Part shown: positions 20,035 through 31,901 of the stretch, one piece after another
Layout: each line of letters begins with the position of its first letter
Numbering within the stretch: the first letter of the stretch is position 1
DNA from: Rhipicephalus microplus
Taxonomy: Eukaryota; Arthropoda; Arachnida; Ixodida; Ixodidae
NCBI RefSeq assembly: GCF_043290135.1
Contig: NW_027464588.1
Coordinates: forward strand, 5,679,501 to 5,743,500
Direction of reading: 5' to 3'
DNA: 64,000 bases
Notes under the pieces: generated by a model
What the model was told of the DNA's origin: nothing
Databases searched by the model: none
The model's input: only the letters and a program-made list of their open reading frames with translations
Made by a program: the position numbers and the translations under genes

Positions 20035-20036
<2 letters not shown>
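19542..20036 (+). repeat. Right pLTR of the Penelope-like element
   Basis: Direct repeat of 15306-15800. It begins eight bases after the GIY-YIG stop and ends at a (TA)n tract. Confidence 0.88.
19918..19956 (+). ncRNA. Hammerhead-like motif in the right pLTR
   Basis: Same CCGACGAA, GGCCG-loop-CGGCC and GAAACGTC arrangement as in the left copy. The hairpin loop differs by one base (GTCCAG) while the stem is unchanged. U4 is again C. Confidence 0.4.

Positions 20037-20037
<1 letters not shown>

Positions 20038-20106
<69 letters not shown>
20038..20106. repeat. (TA)n microsatellite
   Basis: About 69 bases of uninterrupted TA directly after the right pLTR; possibly the insertion-site tail of the element. 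Confidence 0.95.
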
Positions 20107-20108
<2 letters not shown>

Positions 20109-20224
20109 TTGCGAAATGTTCCTGATGTTTTTTTTGTTCTGGAACGCTATTTCATTATGCTCCATTTTGAGCGTCACTGTCTTGGTGCTTATTTCTAGTG
20201 AGTTCTAAAGGTCGCCTTTCTTAC

Positions 20225-20546
20225 CCGGCACGAAGTAAACCAGAACGCCGAGGACAAAGTTGACGACAATAAGGATGGTAAGTGCAAAGGAGTACACTCT
20301 GAGCAGGAAGGTGTTCTCCCGCAGTGCCCCGACGCAGCCGCACGAGCTGATGGTGAACAGCGCAAGCCCGAATAGGAAAAGCAGCAGCTCCATATTTGTT
20401 AGCAGCATTCCCGAGATATCTAGGCGTTCCAGTACGTGCTCCTCTTCCTTGTCCCAGGAATCCATGAACATCCTCAATGCAGCCCAGATGAGGGATATGC
20501 CCACAAACCACAGAAGAATGTTGAGAAGCAGCAGCGGGTATCGCAC
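20225..20546 (-). CDS. TspanC8-type tetraspanin, second coding exon (TM1, small loop, TM2, TM3)
   Basis: The exon begins after a CACTTGCAG acceptor (AG at 20548-20547) with GTG in phase 0 and ends before GTAAGA (20224-20219) in phase 1. It encodes VRYPLLLLNILLWFVG (TM1), a short charged loop, LLLFLFGLALFTISSCGCVG (TM2), ALRENTFLL, and TM3 up to VLVYFVPG. GCVGALREN is the conserved tetraspanin TM2-TM3 linker. Length and order match the family. It joins exon 1 (23140-23253) without changing frame. It does not join the last exon: phases 1 and 2 are incompatible, so another exon must intervene. Confidence 0.9.
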
Positions 20547-20879
20547 CTGCAAGTGCGACAGCGAGAACAACTTTGCACTGACTAGCGTGCTCCCTCTAAC
20601 AAGTTGGTTCTTGAAATGCCTCCTAAATTATCTGAAATTGCAGGAGGCAAATGGTGGCTTTATTTCTTCAAGAAGATCCTTCGGGGCGGCACTCGCAGAC
20701 ATGTGATGTTGGGCGATGTCGTAAGCCATCGTGCCACTGCCACTATAGTCTATAGCAGTAGACTTGAGGCAAAGGAAAGATGAAGTAGCCACTGCCAAAA
20801 GTTTGCTGCAGTAATTTAAAACTGAACTGATCGTTTTTTAGAATACAGAGCAAGTGTCCGCTAGCAATTTAAACCAACC

Positions 20880-22324
20880 AACGAAATCTAACCTATTTCA
20901 GCGGTTCTTACATGACACGCGTGTCAGGACTACCATGTTTGCACCAGTCGTGTATTTCGTTATTCACTGACGTCACATAACACTCAATTTGGTATGTGTG
21001 GAGCTATCAAAACGACTGCGAGCACATCAGGAAGGGCTCAATATACTCAAAAGTAGCGTTGAAGCATGCGCACGTTGGGAACAAAAGCACTACCTTAGCA
21101 AAACGCGAGCACTCTATAGTCTGACGCCAGGCACGACCAGCGTCCGTCGGCGCGGCCCAACGGCAACTGGCGCGAATGCGACATGCTGCAATTCGCGCCA
21201 ATGCGTCAGCACGACAACACTGCGTCTCTCTATTTTTGTTACCGAGGGACGCCGGATGCACTGAAATGCGCATGCGTCAAAGAAACTCAACGTGGCGCGT
21301 GCCTGCGAGTATATGGCAGGACCGGCGCCTGGCGTGCACCAACGCCGGCTTGACGCGACGAATGAACACCGGCGAGCACCCGCACCACGTCATGTCGAAA
21401 TGTACTGGCGCCTTGACTGTAGCGTGCCGTCATGTTCTCACATGACACACATCTCATGACTATCATGTTTGCACCAGTCACCTTCGTCATCATTTGGGTC
21501 ACATATTACCAAATTTGGCATACGTAAAGCTAGCGAAACATCCGCGAGCGCATCATCAGTGTTGCATGTAGTCATGTTCTTACATGACACGCATCTCGTG
21601 ATTATCATGTTTGGATGTGTCATTTAGCAATGTCGTCCGTTCGCGCCACGTAATACCACATTTGGTACATGTGAAGCTAGCTTAATGGCCACGAGCACAT
21701 CATGAGCGTAAAATGTAGCCATGCTCTTACATGACACGCATCTCACGATTATCAGATTTGCACCAGTATCATATCTTCGTCATTTATTCACGTGCCGTAA
21801 TACCAGATTTGGTATAGCTGAAGCTAGCGAAACGGCCGCCAGCACGTCATGAGCGTGGCAAGTAGTGATGTTGTTACATGACACGCGTCTTATGATTATC
21901 AAGTTCGCACTAGTCAAATACCTTCTTCATCCATGCACGCACTGTAATACAGAACTTGATATATTTGACGCTAGCGAAACGGCCGCGAGCACATCATGAG
22001 TGTGGCATGTAGTCTTGTTGTCACATGACACGCATGTCATGGTTTTCATGTTAGGATCTGTCGCTTGTGTTCGCCATGCAATCATGCTTTACCATACTAG
22101 TTTTCCAGCATGCCATGTGAACGAAACCACCGCAAGAGCTACAGGACCTTGAAATGTGAATCATGATATTCATGACATATATATCATGCTTCCCTTGTTA
22201 TAATTAGTCAAATATGTTCTTCATACAATTATGGTATGCCATACCAAAATTGGTATCGATACCATTATCGAAACGGCCAGGAGAGCTGAAAGTCAAAGGC
22301 GGCTAGATAGATAGATAGACAGAT

Positions 22325-22385
<61 letters not shown>
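20880..22385. repeat. Composite tandem repeat (~145-bp sub-units, GC-rich core) ending in (TAGA)n
   Basis: Degenerate ~145-bp sub-units recur, each with ACATGACACGCATCTCATGA, a TACCAAATTTGGTAT-like palindrome and GCTAGCGAAACGGCC. A GC-rich module (about 21055-21430) is embedded. The end is GGCGGC followed by (TAGA)n at 22301-22385. The whole structure recurs in inverted orientation at about 59985-61420 and, without the GC-rich module, at 57311-57880. No coding capacity is credible. Confidence 0.85.
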
Positions 22386-22386
<1 letters not shown>

Positions 22387-22389
22387 CTG

Positions 22390-23130
22390 AATGTGCCCAC
22401 AGTTCACTAAAAGCGCTTTGTGTTTAAAACAATTTTTCGTATTAATTTTCAAAAAACCTTGGGCGTCTGTCATAAAGATCTTAAAATTCATATTACCATA
22501 GAAATACTTAGTTTTACGTAAGAAATGCACAATATAATGCACGTCATTTGGCGCACTTCAAAATAATTAGAGCCGCTGTAAGTTTGTCTCTTCCTAAAGT
22601 ATTAAGCTAAAATACCAGCGCAGGCTTCTCTCTGCGTCATTTTCCCATCCATGTGCTCATACCCCAGCTTGTGAAAAAGCCCATGCTCCCGTGATTACAA
22701 AAACTATGCCATTCCTGCTTATTCATCATTCTGGTACTCACTTACGACTCATTCTGAATAGGAGTGTAGGAAAACACGGACACCAGCAATAAATCTTAAA
22801 ACCTACAAACTCTGACTCTTCAGTGCCTTATATTCTTCGTAATTCTCAAAGGAAATATTTTACGGGCGTTATTGTAGAAGGTACCCAATATCAATGCGTA
22901 ATGCGTGTGAAAATACTTGTAAGGAAATTTCAGAATTTCTATGCTATTGATTCCGTCTCTGCCAATAAAGCAGACGCTCTGTCACTTCCTAATACGCACA
23001 CACTGCTTTGCAAATAGGTGCGCTGCTGAATAAGCAGCATGATGGGTCGCTCATTAACCAATGTTTATCTTTGAACGTCAGCAGCTCCTTGTACGTAAGC
23101 TTGCAATATGAGCAGGTTGTGTATATCACA
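22390..23130. other. Tetraspanin intron 1, upstream part
   Basis: AT-rich, with no gene or repeat that I recognise. Confidence 0.4.
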
Positions 23131-23139
23131 TGAACTCAC

Positions 23140-23253
23140 CGCTGAATTGACGTCAAGCAGGACCGTCTTCTCCTTCTCTAGGCTGCACACTGACACGGGC
23201 GGTCTCAGCGAGCTGGTGCCTTCACTTAATCGACCTTTGGATTGTTCAGACAT
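23140..23253 (-). CDS. TspanC8-type tetraspanin, first coding exon (N-terminal cytoplasmic segment)
   Basis: ATG at 23253 gives MSEQSKGRLSEGTSS and 38 complete codons ending LLDVNSA. A strong GTGAGT donor follows at 23139-23134. The phase 0 end matches the phase 0 start of the exon at 20546, giving an N-tail of about 38 residues directly before TM1, a normal tetraspanin length. The hydrophilic composition and lack of a signal peptide fit a cytoplasmic tail. The frame stays open upstream, so the start is the first clear ATG rather than proven. An ATTGG motif about 85 bases upstream could be a CCAAT-type promoter box. Confidence 0.72.
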
Positions 23254-23364
23254 GAGGCTGAGAACGTCGGTGAATGTCCGCTTTGCAGCTCAAAAAGCGC
23301 TTGCACGTAACAAGAGTTTCCAGTTACACCAACCAATGATCGCCTTCTTCTGCATGTTCACGTT

Positions 23365-23575
23365 CTTTTGTGGCTAATACCCACTGTGGGAGATGGGCGA
23401 AGAATCGGGGGGTCTTATTAAATCTTATGGAGTTGTTCTTATTCTTGTTGTTGTTGTTGTTTTTGTCTCTACACATGGTTTGAACCCAATGGAGGGGATT
23501 GGCCAATTATAAGAGAATTGTCCAAATATTCCCTGGCGTGTATAATTCCAAGGAAGGCTAGTGTAGAGGCCTTCC
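23365..23575. repeat. Short interspersed repeat with (TTG)n core
   Basis: Contains TACCCACTGTGGGAGATGGG, a (TTG)n run at about 23445-23464, then GAACCCAATGG and GGATTGGCC. Related copies lie at 34812-34935 (with (TTG)n) and 31240-31325 (ACCCACGGTGGGAGATTGGC). Confidence 0.6.
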
Positions 23576-24659
23576 CAGAATGAAGACCTTGCCTTTTTCT
23601 ATAATGCGTGCAACTTGATAGAGGCAAGAGCCCATTACCAATACTTGTTTCTTTCCACTATTCACTTTACGGATGCTTTAGTTTCTCAAGAAGAACATCA
23701 AACAACGCACTATATTTTAATCAAATCTTTCCTTCATTCGTAATGAGTTATAAAATAATGTTTTTATGTGGTCATGAGTGCTATTACCTCAGTTTGATAT
23801 TTTTTGTTTAGGAATACTTAGTCTCGTCAGTGATGCTTACAGCAGTTGGTCAAAATGGCGTAAAAACAGAGCACTCACTCGCACTATTTCACCATCTGAC
23901 TTAATGTTCTTGAAAAAAAGAAGAAACATAACGACAATTCGCTTCTGTAAATCTAAAATTATGAAAGTAAAATGAGGATGATGAACTCACGAAATGGAAA
24001 ATGCATGACATGTTTACACCAGCCTCCAACAAAAGTTCGAATTACAGGTGAGAAAGAAAGAGTTGAACACATATAGGTGACTAAGTCTCCTCATACATCT
24101 ACTGCCAAAATGATTCGTAATGCAATGCAATTCTCAGTGCTTCGATTGTAAGAGAAACACAAATTTCCTAATTATTTCTATTAGAGGGCACTCTGTGGTA
24201 GTCGTTGCTGAGCCATATTATAAAGAATAACGGACAGCGCGTTGGCTCCCGTGGGATTCGTACTTGAATATTAGAACATTGGGTATGTTTTAACACTCCC
24301 CATAGACAGTTAAATATACAGCTGAATGGATGGCAGCCATCTCGAGTCCCATTCCTATTTTCTCGTAGAAGGCAAATACACAGCTCCGAGAAGACCGCAT
24401 CGTAGACAAATACGATGCAGGCTACTTTGCTGTCTAAACAAGATGGCGACTCAAGAATTCGCTCAGATATGTCAGATCTCGCAGGAATGGTCATCTGCAC
24501 ACAAATAGATACTTCGCCACATACTCAATGTGAGTAACGTTTATTTTTTTAATTCGAACACGAATGAAGATACAAATTACAATCTTTACATTTGCTTATT
24601 TTAGCTTTCTTTTCGCGACGCGAGGTGGCACCTTGTCGCGTAGAAGCCGGCTTTTCTCA
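23576..24659. other. Intergenic sequence upstream of the tetraspanin gene
   Basis: No recognisable gene. Short ORFs lack family features. Confidence 0.4.
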
Positions 24660-24676
24660 GAGAGGAAAACCAGACA

Positions 24677-25048
24677 ATGGTAGAGCGTATACCAAATGAC
24701 ATTCAAGAGTTAGCAGGAGAGTGCGAGATAATTACACTAGGTAATATAAATGCGCACAAAGAAGATATAGATGGGTATACTGACCCAACAGGCAAATTAT
24801 TCATGGCTATGTGTGAAAGGCATGATTTGATCATTTTCAACAGTACCGAGAAGTGTGAAGGGCAAATAACACGGGAGGTAGGAAGGCTGCAGTCGACGAT
24901 AGATTACGTACTGATGTCACATAGGATGTATGATATGCTCAGGGGAATGCACATAGATGAAGGTGGCTCGAGAAGTCTGGGTAGTAATCACAAACGTATC
25001 AAACTAAGTTTTAGAAGAGCAGTAAAAGTGGGAAGTGAGATAATATGA
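24677..25048 (+). pseudogene. LINE-B copy 1 endonuclease fragment
   Basis: Encodes ITLGNINAHKEDIDGYTDP (the GDFNAH box of APE endonucleases, here GNIN), MCERHDLIIFN, GRLQSTIDYVL and GSNHKRIKLSF (SDH box changed to SNH). At least two catalytic positions are altered (GDFN Asp to Asn, SDH Asp to Asn), so the nuclease would be dead even without the later stops. Confidence 0.8.
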
Positions 25049-26030
25049 GCAACTATAAGAAAATTTTTATTCGGTAATGCAAATAGACTTAACTACGAAA
25101 CAAATTCAGAGAGTAATCACTGAGGATAATGAAACAGTGTGGACATCCACGAATTTAATTAGACTGTATGAGCTAGAGCTTGCTGAGGTAGGTGACAAGT
25201 CACCCCGGAAAAGAAGACACAAACCTATGAGTTGGTGGGATGAGGAAGTTAAGAGAGCCGTGGCAAAACGTCAGGAAGCCTCTAGGGAACACAGACAACC
25301 TAAGCAGTGGGGTGAACCGACAGATGTTGTTCAATGAAAATGGGAAAGCTTTCTAAGCTGTAGAATGAATGCACCCCTTCTGATCAATGAAAAGATAAGA
25401 AGAAAGGGAGCTCAGTGGCTGGCAGAAGTACATAAAAAAGATTGAAAGGCAACTGCGAAATTTCGGAACCATCTTAACTTCCTAAGAAATGAGACGAGCC
25501 TAGAGCAGAGGTTTATAACTACAGCTCAAGATGCTAGGCTAGAAGGGGACGAAGCTATTGAATATATAAGAACAAGAATGACAGAAAATTTTCAACCAAA
25601 GAAGTGCTTTAGGCACCACAATATACAACGATAAATCGAGTGGCGCAATTGCTCTATTTTCACAATGAGAATGGGAAAGGGCCGAGAAGAGGGTTCCTAG
25701 TAGTACATCAACAGGCCCAGATGACATTCCAATTATGCTGATAAAGACATTAGGTCGGAAGTGTAAGCAGGCTTTGAAAGAGGCAGTGAGCAAAAAAATA
25801 ATCAATGGTGAAGTCCGCCATGCATGTAAGTTTAGCAGGATGAGCAGGATCTATAAAGAAAAGGGGGTTAAAGCTGACATAAACAACTAACGTTCTATAG
25901 CAGTGACATCAGTGGTATACTGGCTGGCGATGCAGATGATAAAGGAAATACTGCAGGCATGAATAGAGGATGAGGGGTGCTGGGGGAACTGCAGATCGGG
26001 TTTCGGAAACACAGGAGGTAGGAAGACAAT

Positions 26031-26558
26031 ATGTCTTCACTGACGCAGTGCATCGAAATAGCAGAAAAGGAACACAGGGCCATGTGGCTAGCATTTTCGG
26101 ATATCAAGGGAGCGTACAATAGCGTGCTTCAAGAGGAACTGTGGGAAATACTGGACACACTAGAGGTGGAAGATGTAGTCACTAATCTCATAAATGATAT
26201 CTCTAAAGGTAACAAGGTAATTAAAAAGTTGGAAAAACGGGTATCCAAGCCTGCAGAGATAAAACCGGGGCTTAGAAAGGGGTGTGCCCTGTCACCCTTA
26301 ATATTCATGATGTACCTACAAGGATTAGAGGCCAAATTAGAGGAAATTAGACTGGGCTTTAACCTCTCTTTCGTCAAACAAGGAAAACTCATTGAAAAGG
26401 CACTACCAGCATTGATGTACGAAGATGATATAGTGCTAATGGCCGACAAAAAGGAAGATTTGCAGAGATTGGTGGACATCTGCGGTAATCAGAGAGGTAG
26501 GTTAGATTTCAGATTCAGTAAGGAAAAATCAGCAGTCATGATATTTAATTACAATTAA
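26031..26558 (+). pseudogene. LINE-B copy 1 reverse-transcriptase fragment
   Basis: Contains FSDIKGAYNSV (motif A), GLRKGCALSPLIFMMYL (motif B) and MYEDDIVLMAD (motif C; YADD changed to YEDD). Frameshifts precede and follow it. Pieces of the C-terminal region are read at 26935-27270, including WARKVISYLYMK. It lies on the same strand and in register with the endonuclease fragment upstream. Confidence 0.82.
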
Positions 26559-27627
26559 GGTAGTGAGCTTAGAATACAGGAGGTCGCACTAGAGATTACA
26601 GTTAAATACAAATATCTGGTTGTATGGATAAGCAATAAGGCCGAGTACCTAAGGGAACACAAAATATACGTGACGACTAAAGGTAAGAGGAATGCAGCGG
26701 TAATAAAAACAGGGCACTGTGGAATTACAATAGGTATACTGTTGTGAGAGGAATATGGAAAGGAGTCATGGTTCCTTGTCTGACGTTCGGCAGTGTGGTC
26801 TTGTGCATGAGATCAGAAGTTCAAGCAAGATTAGAAATCAAGCAACGTGGAATAGGTAGGCTTGCCTTAGGAGCTCACGGGAATACACCAAATCAGCTAG
26901 CAAAAAGATAAAATTTGAGAAGCGACTGAGAGAAATGGGGGAGGAGCGTTGGGCTAGGAAGGTAATCAGCTACTTGTACATGAAGAAGGTCGATACGAAG
27001 TTGAGGAAGCGAACCAAAAACTTGACTGGTAAATACTTAGAAAACAGCAGGGGGCCAAACCAAGAAGAAATATCGGTAAAGAAGAAAGTGAAGAAATTCG
27101 AGACCGATATGTGGAAAATAGGCATGAATAAGAAGCCCGCACTAGAGATCTATCGAGCATTTAAGCAGGAAACGGCCAAGAAAAGGATCTGTGATTATAC
27201 TCGGGGTAGTTATCTACTGTTTGAGGCCAGGACGGGAGTATTGCGAACCAAGAAATATAGGGCCAAATAAGAAGAGGTAGACTAGGTATGCAGTGCGTGT
27301 GGAGAGTAAGAGGAAAGGACCGAACACTTGATAATGTTCTGTGAAGGGCTTCATTCTTTAGTTCAAGATGATAGCGCAGAGTTTTTCTAAGCACTGGGAT
27401 TTAGGAACAGGGAGGGCAAGATAGACTTTAAGCGGGTAGAAATAACTGGAAGAAAGTTATCCGATTGGTGGCTAAAGTCAAGGCACGAGTGAAAATTAAA
27501 CGCTTCACTGCAAAGTACGAATCCTCAACCTTACTATTTAAAGGAAAAAAGATAAATCTAGTTTTTCGTTCATTAGGTATTACGGCTTGGTGGCGCTTGC
27601 CACCACCCGATCTAAAGGGTACAGCCA

Positions 27628-27806
27628 TATCCATCCATCCATCCGTCCATCCGTCCATCCGTCCATCCGTTCATCCGTCCATCCGTCCATCCGTCCATCC
27701 GTCCATCTATCCATCCATCCATCCATCCATCCATCCATTCATCCATATATCCATCGATTCATACATCCATCCATCCATCCGTCCGTCCATCCGTCCGTCC
27801 GTCCGT
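27628..27806. repeat. (CATC)n/(CGTC)n microsatellite, tail of LINE-B copy 1
   Basis: About 180 bases of CATC mixed with CGTC. Proline/serine/histidine repeat ORFs here are artefacts. Confidence 0.92.
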
Positions 27807-27839
27807 CAAAACGACAGCATGGGCTCGATACTGTTTTCT

Positions 27840-29980
27840 AAGCTGTATGCGTAGACGGTTTAAGTGCTCTCTAAGAATTTAAACAAAGCAATTATTCTTC
27901 ATTTTTTGTTTTAGGGCTCCGGTTCTGAATGAACTCTTGCCTGGGGTGGACGGCTTTATATGTGTGAGTTCAAACGCAGCAGCACTCAAAATTTTTGGTT
28001 TCGTCGTTGATACAGCCGTTGAAACATATAAAATTTCCTTCCCTTTCATGATAATCTTTTGCCATGCTCAAACATTATGTATGCTACCTCAGCATTTCAG
28101 TTTAGATCCCTGCTTTCCCTTTCGCTCATGTTGGCCCTTGTTTGCATGTATAATTCTACAACATATTTTACGAGGAATTTTGTCGTGCCTACGTGTAACG
28201 ATATTCACAAGGCACAGGTAGCGAGATATGTATATCAAGAATGTAACTGCAAAGGCTGAAGTCACCGGGGTTAGCTGATAAAGCGACGTTCGTACCACTG
28301 ATCGTAAGATACATTGCTCGCGTGTTGATTTTTATTGGCGTCATGCGTAAGCCCATATTTAACGTGTTTAGGCGTTACAGAACGCACGGCGCAGTGCTTG
28401 TATCGAATTCAATGTTATTCGAAGCTGGATTGCCCTTAAATTGTGAGGTGCTGCACGCCGGAATAACTGAAACATCTTTTGCAATGTACCCGCCGTTCAT
28501 TTGAGGAGCTTGCAAATTTTCTGAAGCGAGCTTCGATTGACGAAAAAAGCTTGCCAGGTCCTCAACTTTCAGAAAACCGTGCATGAACATCGACAAAAGA
28601 TGGCTTAAGCACTTTCGGTTGCGGACAGCTCTCTTCACAGAACATATTTAGAATCAGCGCAGCAGTGAGGGCGTTGTTGGCGGCGTTTTTCGCATCGCCA
28701 CCTGGGCAGAGCCTGACGTCTGTGGCCGCCGTAGAGCGAGCTCGGCCCAACCATAGAGGGATCGTAGAGCTCTACTCTTGGACCATAGAGTTATCTCGGG
28801 CCGACCGAGCAAGCTTGGTATGCCCGAGAAGCTGGCTCATCCTGTATAGAACCACAGATCCAGTCTTTTTCATCGACACAGCCGCGTCACAATATCTCTC
28901 TTGAATTAAGCGGAGCTGAACTAGGCTGTTGTTTAGTGAATTATTATTTAAACGCAAGGCCAGTTTTTGACTGGTGTTCATTTCGAATCATACAAACAAT
29001 GGGCAAGTTTATCGAATTAGCAAAATATAAAATACATATGCGACAAATTCATGACCCAGTGGCCTACTCAGCGGCATTAGAAAAGTGATCTTTGCCTAAG
29101 CAATCAGGTTGACACATTTAACTTCCAACCAAACTAAGATGCGCTATGTATTCAAAGCTGCCACAGAGAACGCTTATTAACGCTATGTTAGTGTTAAAAA
29201 GTGCGTTCCATTTAAAAGCGAGTTAGTTGTATTGAAGCGGTCAGGATATTTGGGCAATAAGGTGCTATGCGCTTGACGTACGAGAAGACATCGGAAACAC
29301 ATTCAATAATTCTTGCCTTATTAGCACATTCATCTGCTCTAACGATGGTCGACAATTATTTAGACATTGTGTAAATGAGTGAGTATTTTCCAAAAGGTGC
29401 TGGCAAAGTAAACCATCTCATAAATCACTTAGTGTCAGAAAACGCAATACAATAATGCCAATATATTATTTCGTTGTCTTGGTGACATTTAATCTCATGT
29501 TAAAAATATCATCGTCAAGAAGAGAATATTTCCGAATGGCGGGAAAAATTACCTTCAGTATTATAAATAATTTTTTTTCAACTGCATACATTTTGAAGCA
29601 GTGCTTACTAGCTTTACTTTAACGTTTGAACGCATTGAAAAGCGTTTATTAGGCACAATGTTTTTTCTTTGATCTTCTAGCTCAAAAGAATGGTTTCCTA
29701 CGCGCAATGGTTCACTTTCTTTCACTGATGGCCGATATTAAATAAAACCTTGAAAGATTCTGCTTTCTGCGTTTGCTCACGGGCTTCAATCAAGAGAAAG
29801 CGTTTTTTTCATAATCAAGTCATTATGATCGCAAACAACGTACAGCAGGTATCCCCACATCTAGGAAAGAGCATATAGGATTCCAACAGGCAAAATGATC
29901 TATGCACTCCATCGCCTTTTTGTAATACTAAATTCGACTGATTTCTTTGCGTACGGCAATACGGCAAGCAACCTTGGCTT
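27840..29980. other. Intergenic sequence without recognised genes
   Basis: AT-rich, with one GC-richer patch at about 28660-28830. No exon or transposon domain could be supported. Confidence 0.4.
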
Positions 29981-29982
29981 CT

Positions 29983-29983
29983 C

Positions 29984-30030
<47 letters not shown>

Positions 30031-30060
30031 CTCTATCTATCTATCTATCTATCTATCTAT
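29983..30060. repeat. (TATC)n microsatellite
   Basis: About 78 bases, followed by CCGCCTACA, the same junction seen beside the (TATC)n of the composite repeat at 60273; the rest of that repeat is absent here. Confidence 0.92.
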
Positions 30061-30968
30061 CCGCCTACATTTGGGTGCTGCGGCGAGCACCCCATTACCC
30101 TGGGTTAAGCCAAAAGTTGCATGTGGGGGTAGGAGGGTTTCACAATTACGACTCGCTGGTCATGAACAATATGAGGCTACTATGCTATCGCGAAGTTGTC
30201 AAACACTTGTCGCTGGACAATGACACACACCGGCGGGCGTGTACGTGCCACAGGTGATTGACACTTCATATCTACCTAGGAGCAGCGAGAACACACATGA
30301 GTAGTAATGGTTGAGCTTCAAGGAAAAGCTGGCATTGGCTTCGATGGAGTGGCGAATGTAAAGAAATAATGTCAGGCTCCCAGAAGTTATGCAACCCCAG
30401 TATTTTGCTTGTAAAAATGTATTCTACTACAGAGCCATGCCAGGTCTCGCAAATGCTATCCAGATAGATTGTAATCTTCGAGAAGCGTGAATTGGGAATG
30501 CAGGGATGGCTACCTATATTTTTTACCAATACATATGTACTCCAACGATACAGCCTTCACAGGGCGTTAAGATCAGCTGTAGTTAAACGCAATGCACCGA
30601 AAGTGATTGAGAGTTTAAATGAACCAAAATGTGGCGTGAACAGACAATAGGTTTACTTCGAGAGCGTTAAGAAAATTCAGTGCACCTTCACGAAGTGAAT
30701 GGCAACTCATGGGTGAAGGAATAGGTCCCGAAATTCATGATGTCTATGTTGAAGACACCGACTAGTAAAAAGGACGATCGGATAGACGGACCGATGGACA
30801 GGCAGACTTAAGCACGGGTGCACGGACGGTAAGACACTTGAATGAATAGACCAACAGATGGGCCGACGGACAGATGGATGGATGAACGAAGAGAGCGGGT
30901 GGTCATCTGTTGCGCTGTCATATGAATAATTACAAACAAAGTCGTGGGTTTACACATAAGTTATAGTT
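30061..30968. other. Intergenic sequence with a degenerate GGAC/GATA tract
   Basis: The only structure seen is a loosely repeated GACGGACCGATGGACAGGCA-like tract at about 30770-30890. Confidence 0.4.
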
Positions 30969-30992
30969 TCGTGTGTGTGCGTGTGTGCGTGT

Positions 30993-31026
<34 letters not shown>
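30969..31026. repeat. (GT)n microsatellite
   Basis: Mixed GTGTGC and GTGTGT for about 58 bases. Confidence 0.9.
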
Positions 31027-31239
31027 TGCCCTGAGCAGCTTCGCCCCTAGAAGCTGGAACCAGCAGCAAGGGCGGAACGTGTGCACAGAATGATTATCAT
31101 TGTCTCTGAGGGGACCCAGCCCCACATTCTGCGTTGCAACCAAGTATTCTACAACAAAGCGATGCTACGTCTCGGAACTCGCTTTCAGGTAGACCGTATC
31201 AGCTTTCCGCTTGTCATCATTTGCGTTCTGGTTCACCTC

Positions 31240-31325
31240 TTGCCCTGGCGCATACCCACGGTGGGAGATTGGCCGAGAATTGAGTGTTTTTATAAAATTT
31301 TATGCAGTTTAAGAATAATTAAGTA
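31240..31325. repeat. Short interspersed repeat (third copy of the 23365 family)
   Basis: ACCCACGGTGGGAGATTGGC followed by GAATTGAGTGTTTTTATAAA matches the left part of 23365-23575. Confidence 0.5.
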
Positions 31326-31399
31326 TATATAGTAAAAAGATTTTCGATGACCTAGAAAATTGTGGCGCTTAGTCGAGTGCATATAATTATTTAAGCAAA

Positions 31400-31830
31400 A
31401 ACATTTCTCTTGAATGAGAGAAATACTCTGATTTTTATACGTTTATAATCTTGTAGACACGTTAAGATAATATTTTAGAATAATTAGTCAACTGATTAGT
31501 TTCATCATTATATTTCCGGACAGCCGCGCATACTGCCGCACTGTAGAACTGGAAAATGGAAAAAGATAAAATGACATTCACAAATAATCCATACCAATAC
31601 CACGTAAAAGTATTTCTAAAAGGGGTTTACCTAGTGTGTTAAAGCACCTGCAGGTCAAAAAGAAATTATCTATTGTTTCTACTTAACCACAGAACGTGCA
31701 CAGTGACGAAGGTGCCTGAGCGGACCTGTGTTAGTAGAAACTTAGATTTGGTACTCCGCAACGCAGCCCTGTTACTTCTTGTTTAGAAGTTTAGCAAAAG
31801 GCTCTTCGCCAGGGATGTAATAAATGGCAA
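31400..31830 (+). repeat. Uninterrupted copy of the repeat at 5880-6976
   Basis: Contains GGACAGCCGCGCATACTG, CACAGAACGTGCACAGTG and GACCTGTGTTAGTAGAAAC. The base sequence GAAACTTAGATTTGG marks the empty site that corresponds to the MITE insertion at 6223. Confidence 0.7.
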
Positions 31831-31901
31831 TATTCAGTAAAGTTTGTCAGTGCTCTATCTCTGAAGACTTCCATTAGGGCACGTCTGCGGAATGGAGCAA
31901 C

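Larger units (their letters stand above)
15306..20036 (+). mobile_element. Penelope-like retroelement with direct terminal repeats, SGNH-like ORF1, RT and GIY-YIG
   Basis: About 4.7 kb. Two direct ~495-bp repeats (15306-15800 and 19542-20036) flank a plus-strand coding region: an SGNH-hydrolase-like ORF1 (broken), a 653-aa reverse transcriptase of Penelope type, and a GIY-YIG endonuclease region (broken). Penelope-like elements are known for RT plus GIY-YIG and for pLTR repeats. It sits antisense in the tetraspanin intron, between the tRNA-like array and a (TA)n tract. Frameshifts make it inactive as it stands. Confidence 0.9.
24660..27806 (+). mobile_element. LINE-B copy 1: non-LTR retrotransposon, 5' truncated, with (CATC/CGTC)n tail
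   Basis: It starts inside the endonuclease domain and runs through the RT and C-terminal region to a tetranucleotide tail (27628-27806). The tail follows GGTGGCGCTTGCCACC and GGTACAGCCATATCC with no gap. 5' truncation plus a 3' simple-repeat tail is the normal result of target-primed reverse transcription. The copy has many frameshifts and stops. A second copy lies at 52281-55700 on the other strand. Confidence 0.85.

Noticed and set aside
20620..20702. ATG at 20702 (MSASAAPKDLLEE) as tetraspanin first exon
   Set aside because: It reaches a stop without a donor in the phase needed for 20546; the exon at 23140-23253 has a strong GTGAGT donor in the right phase.
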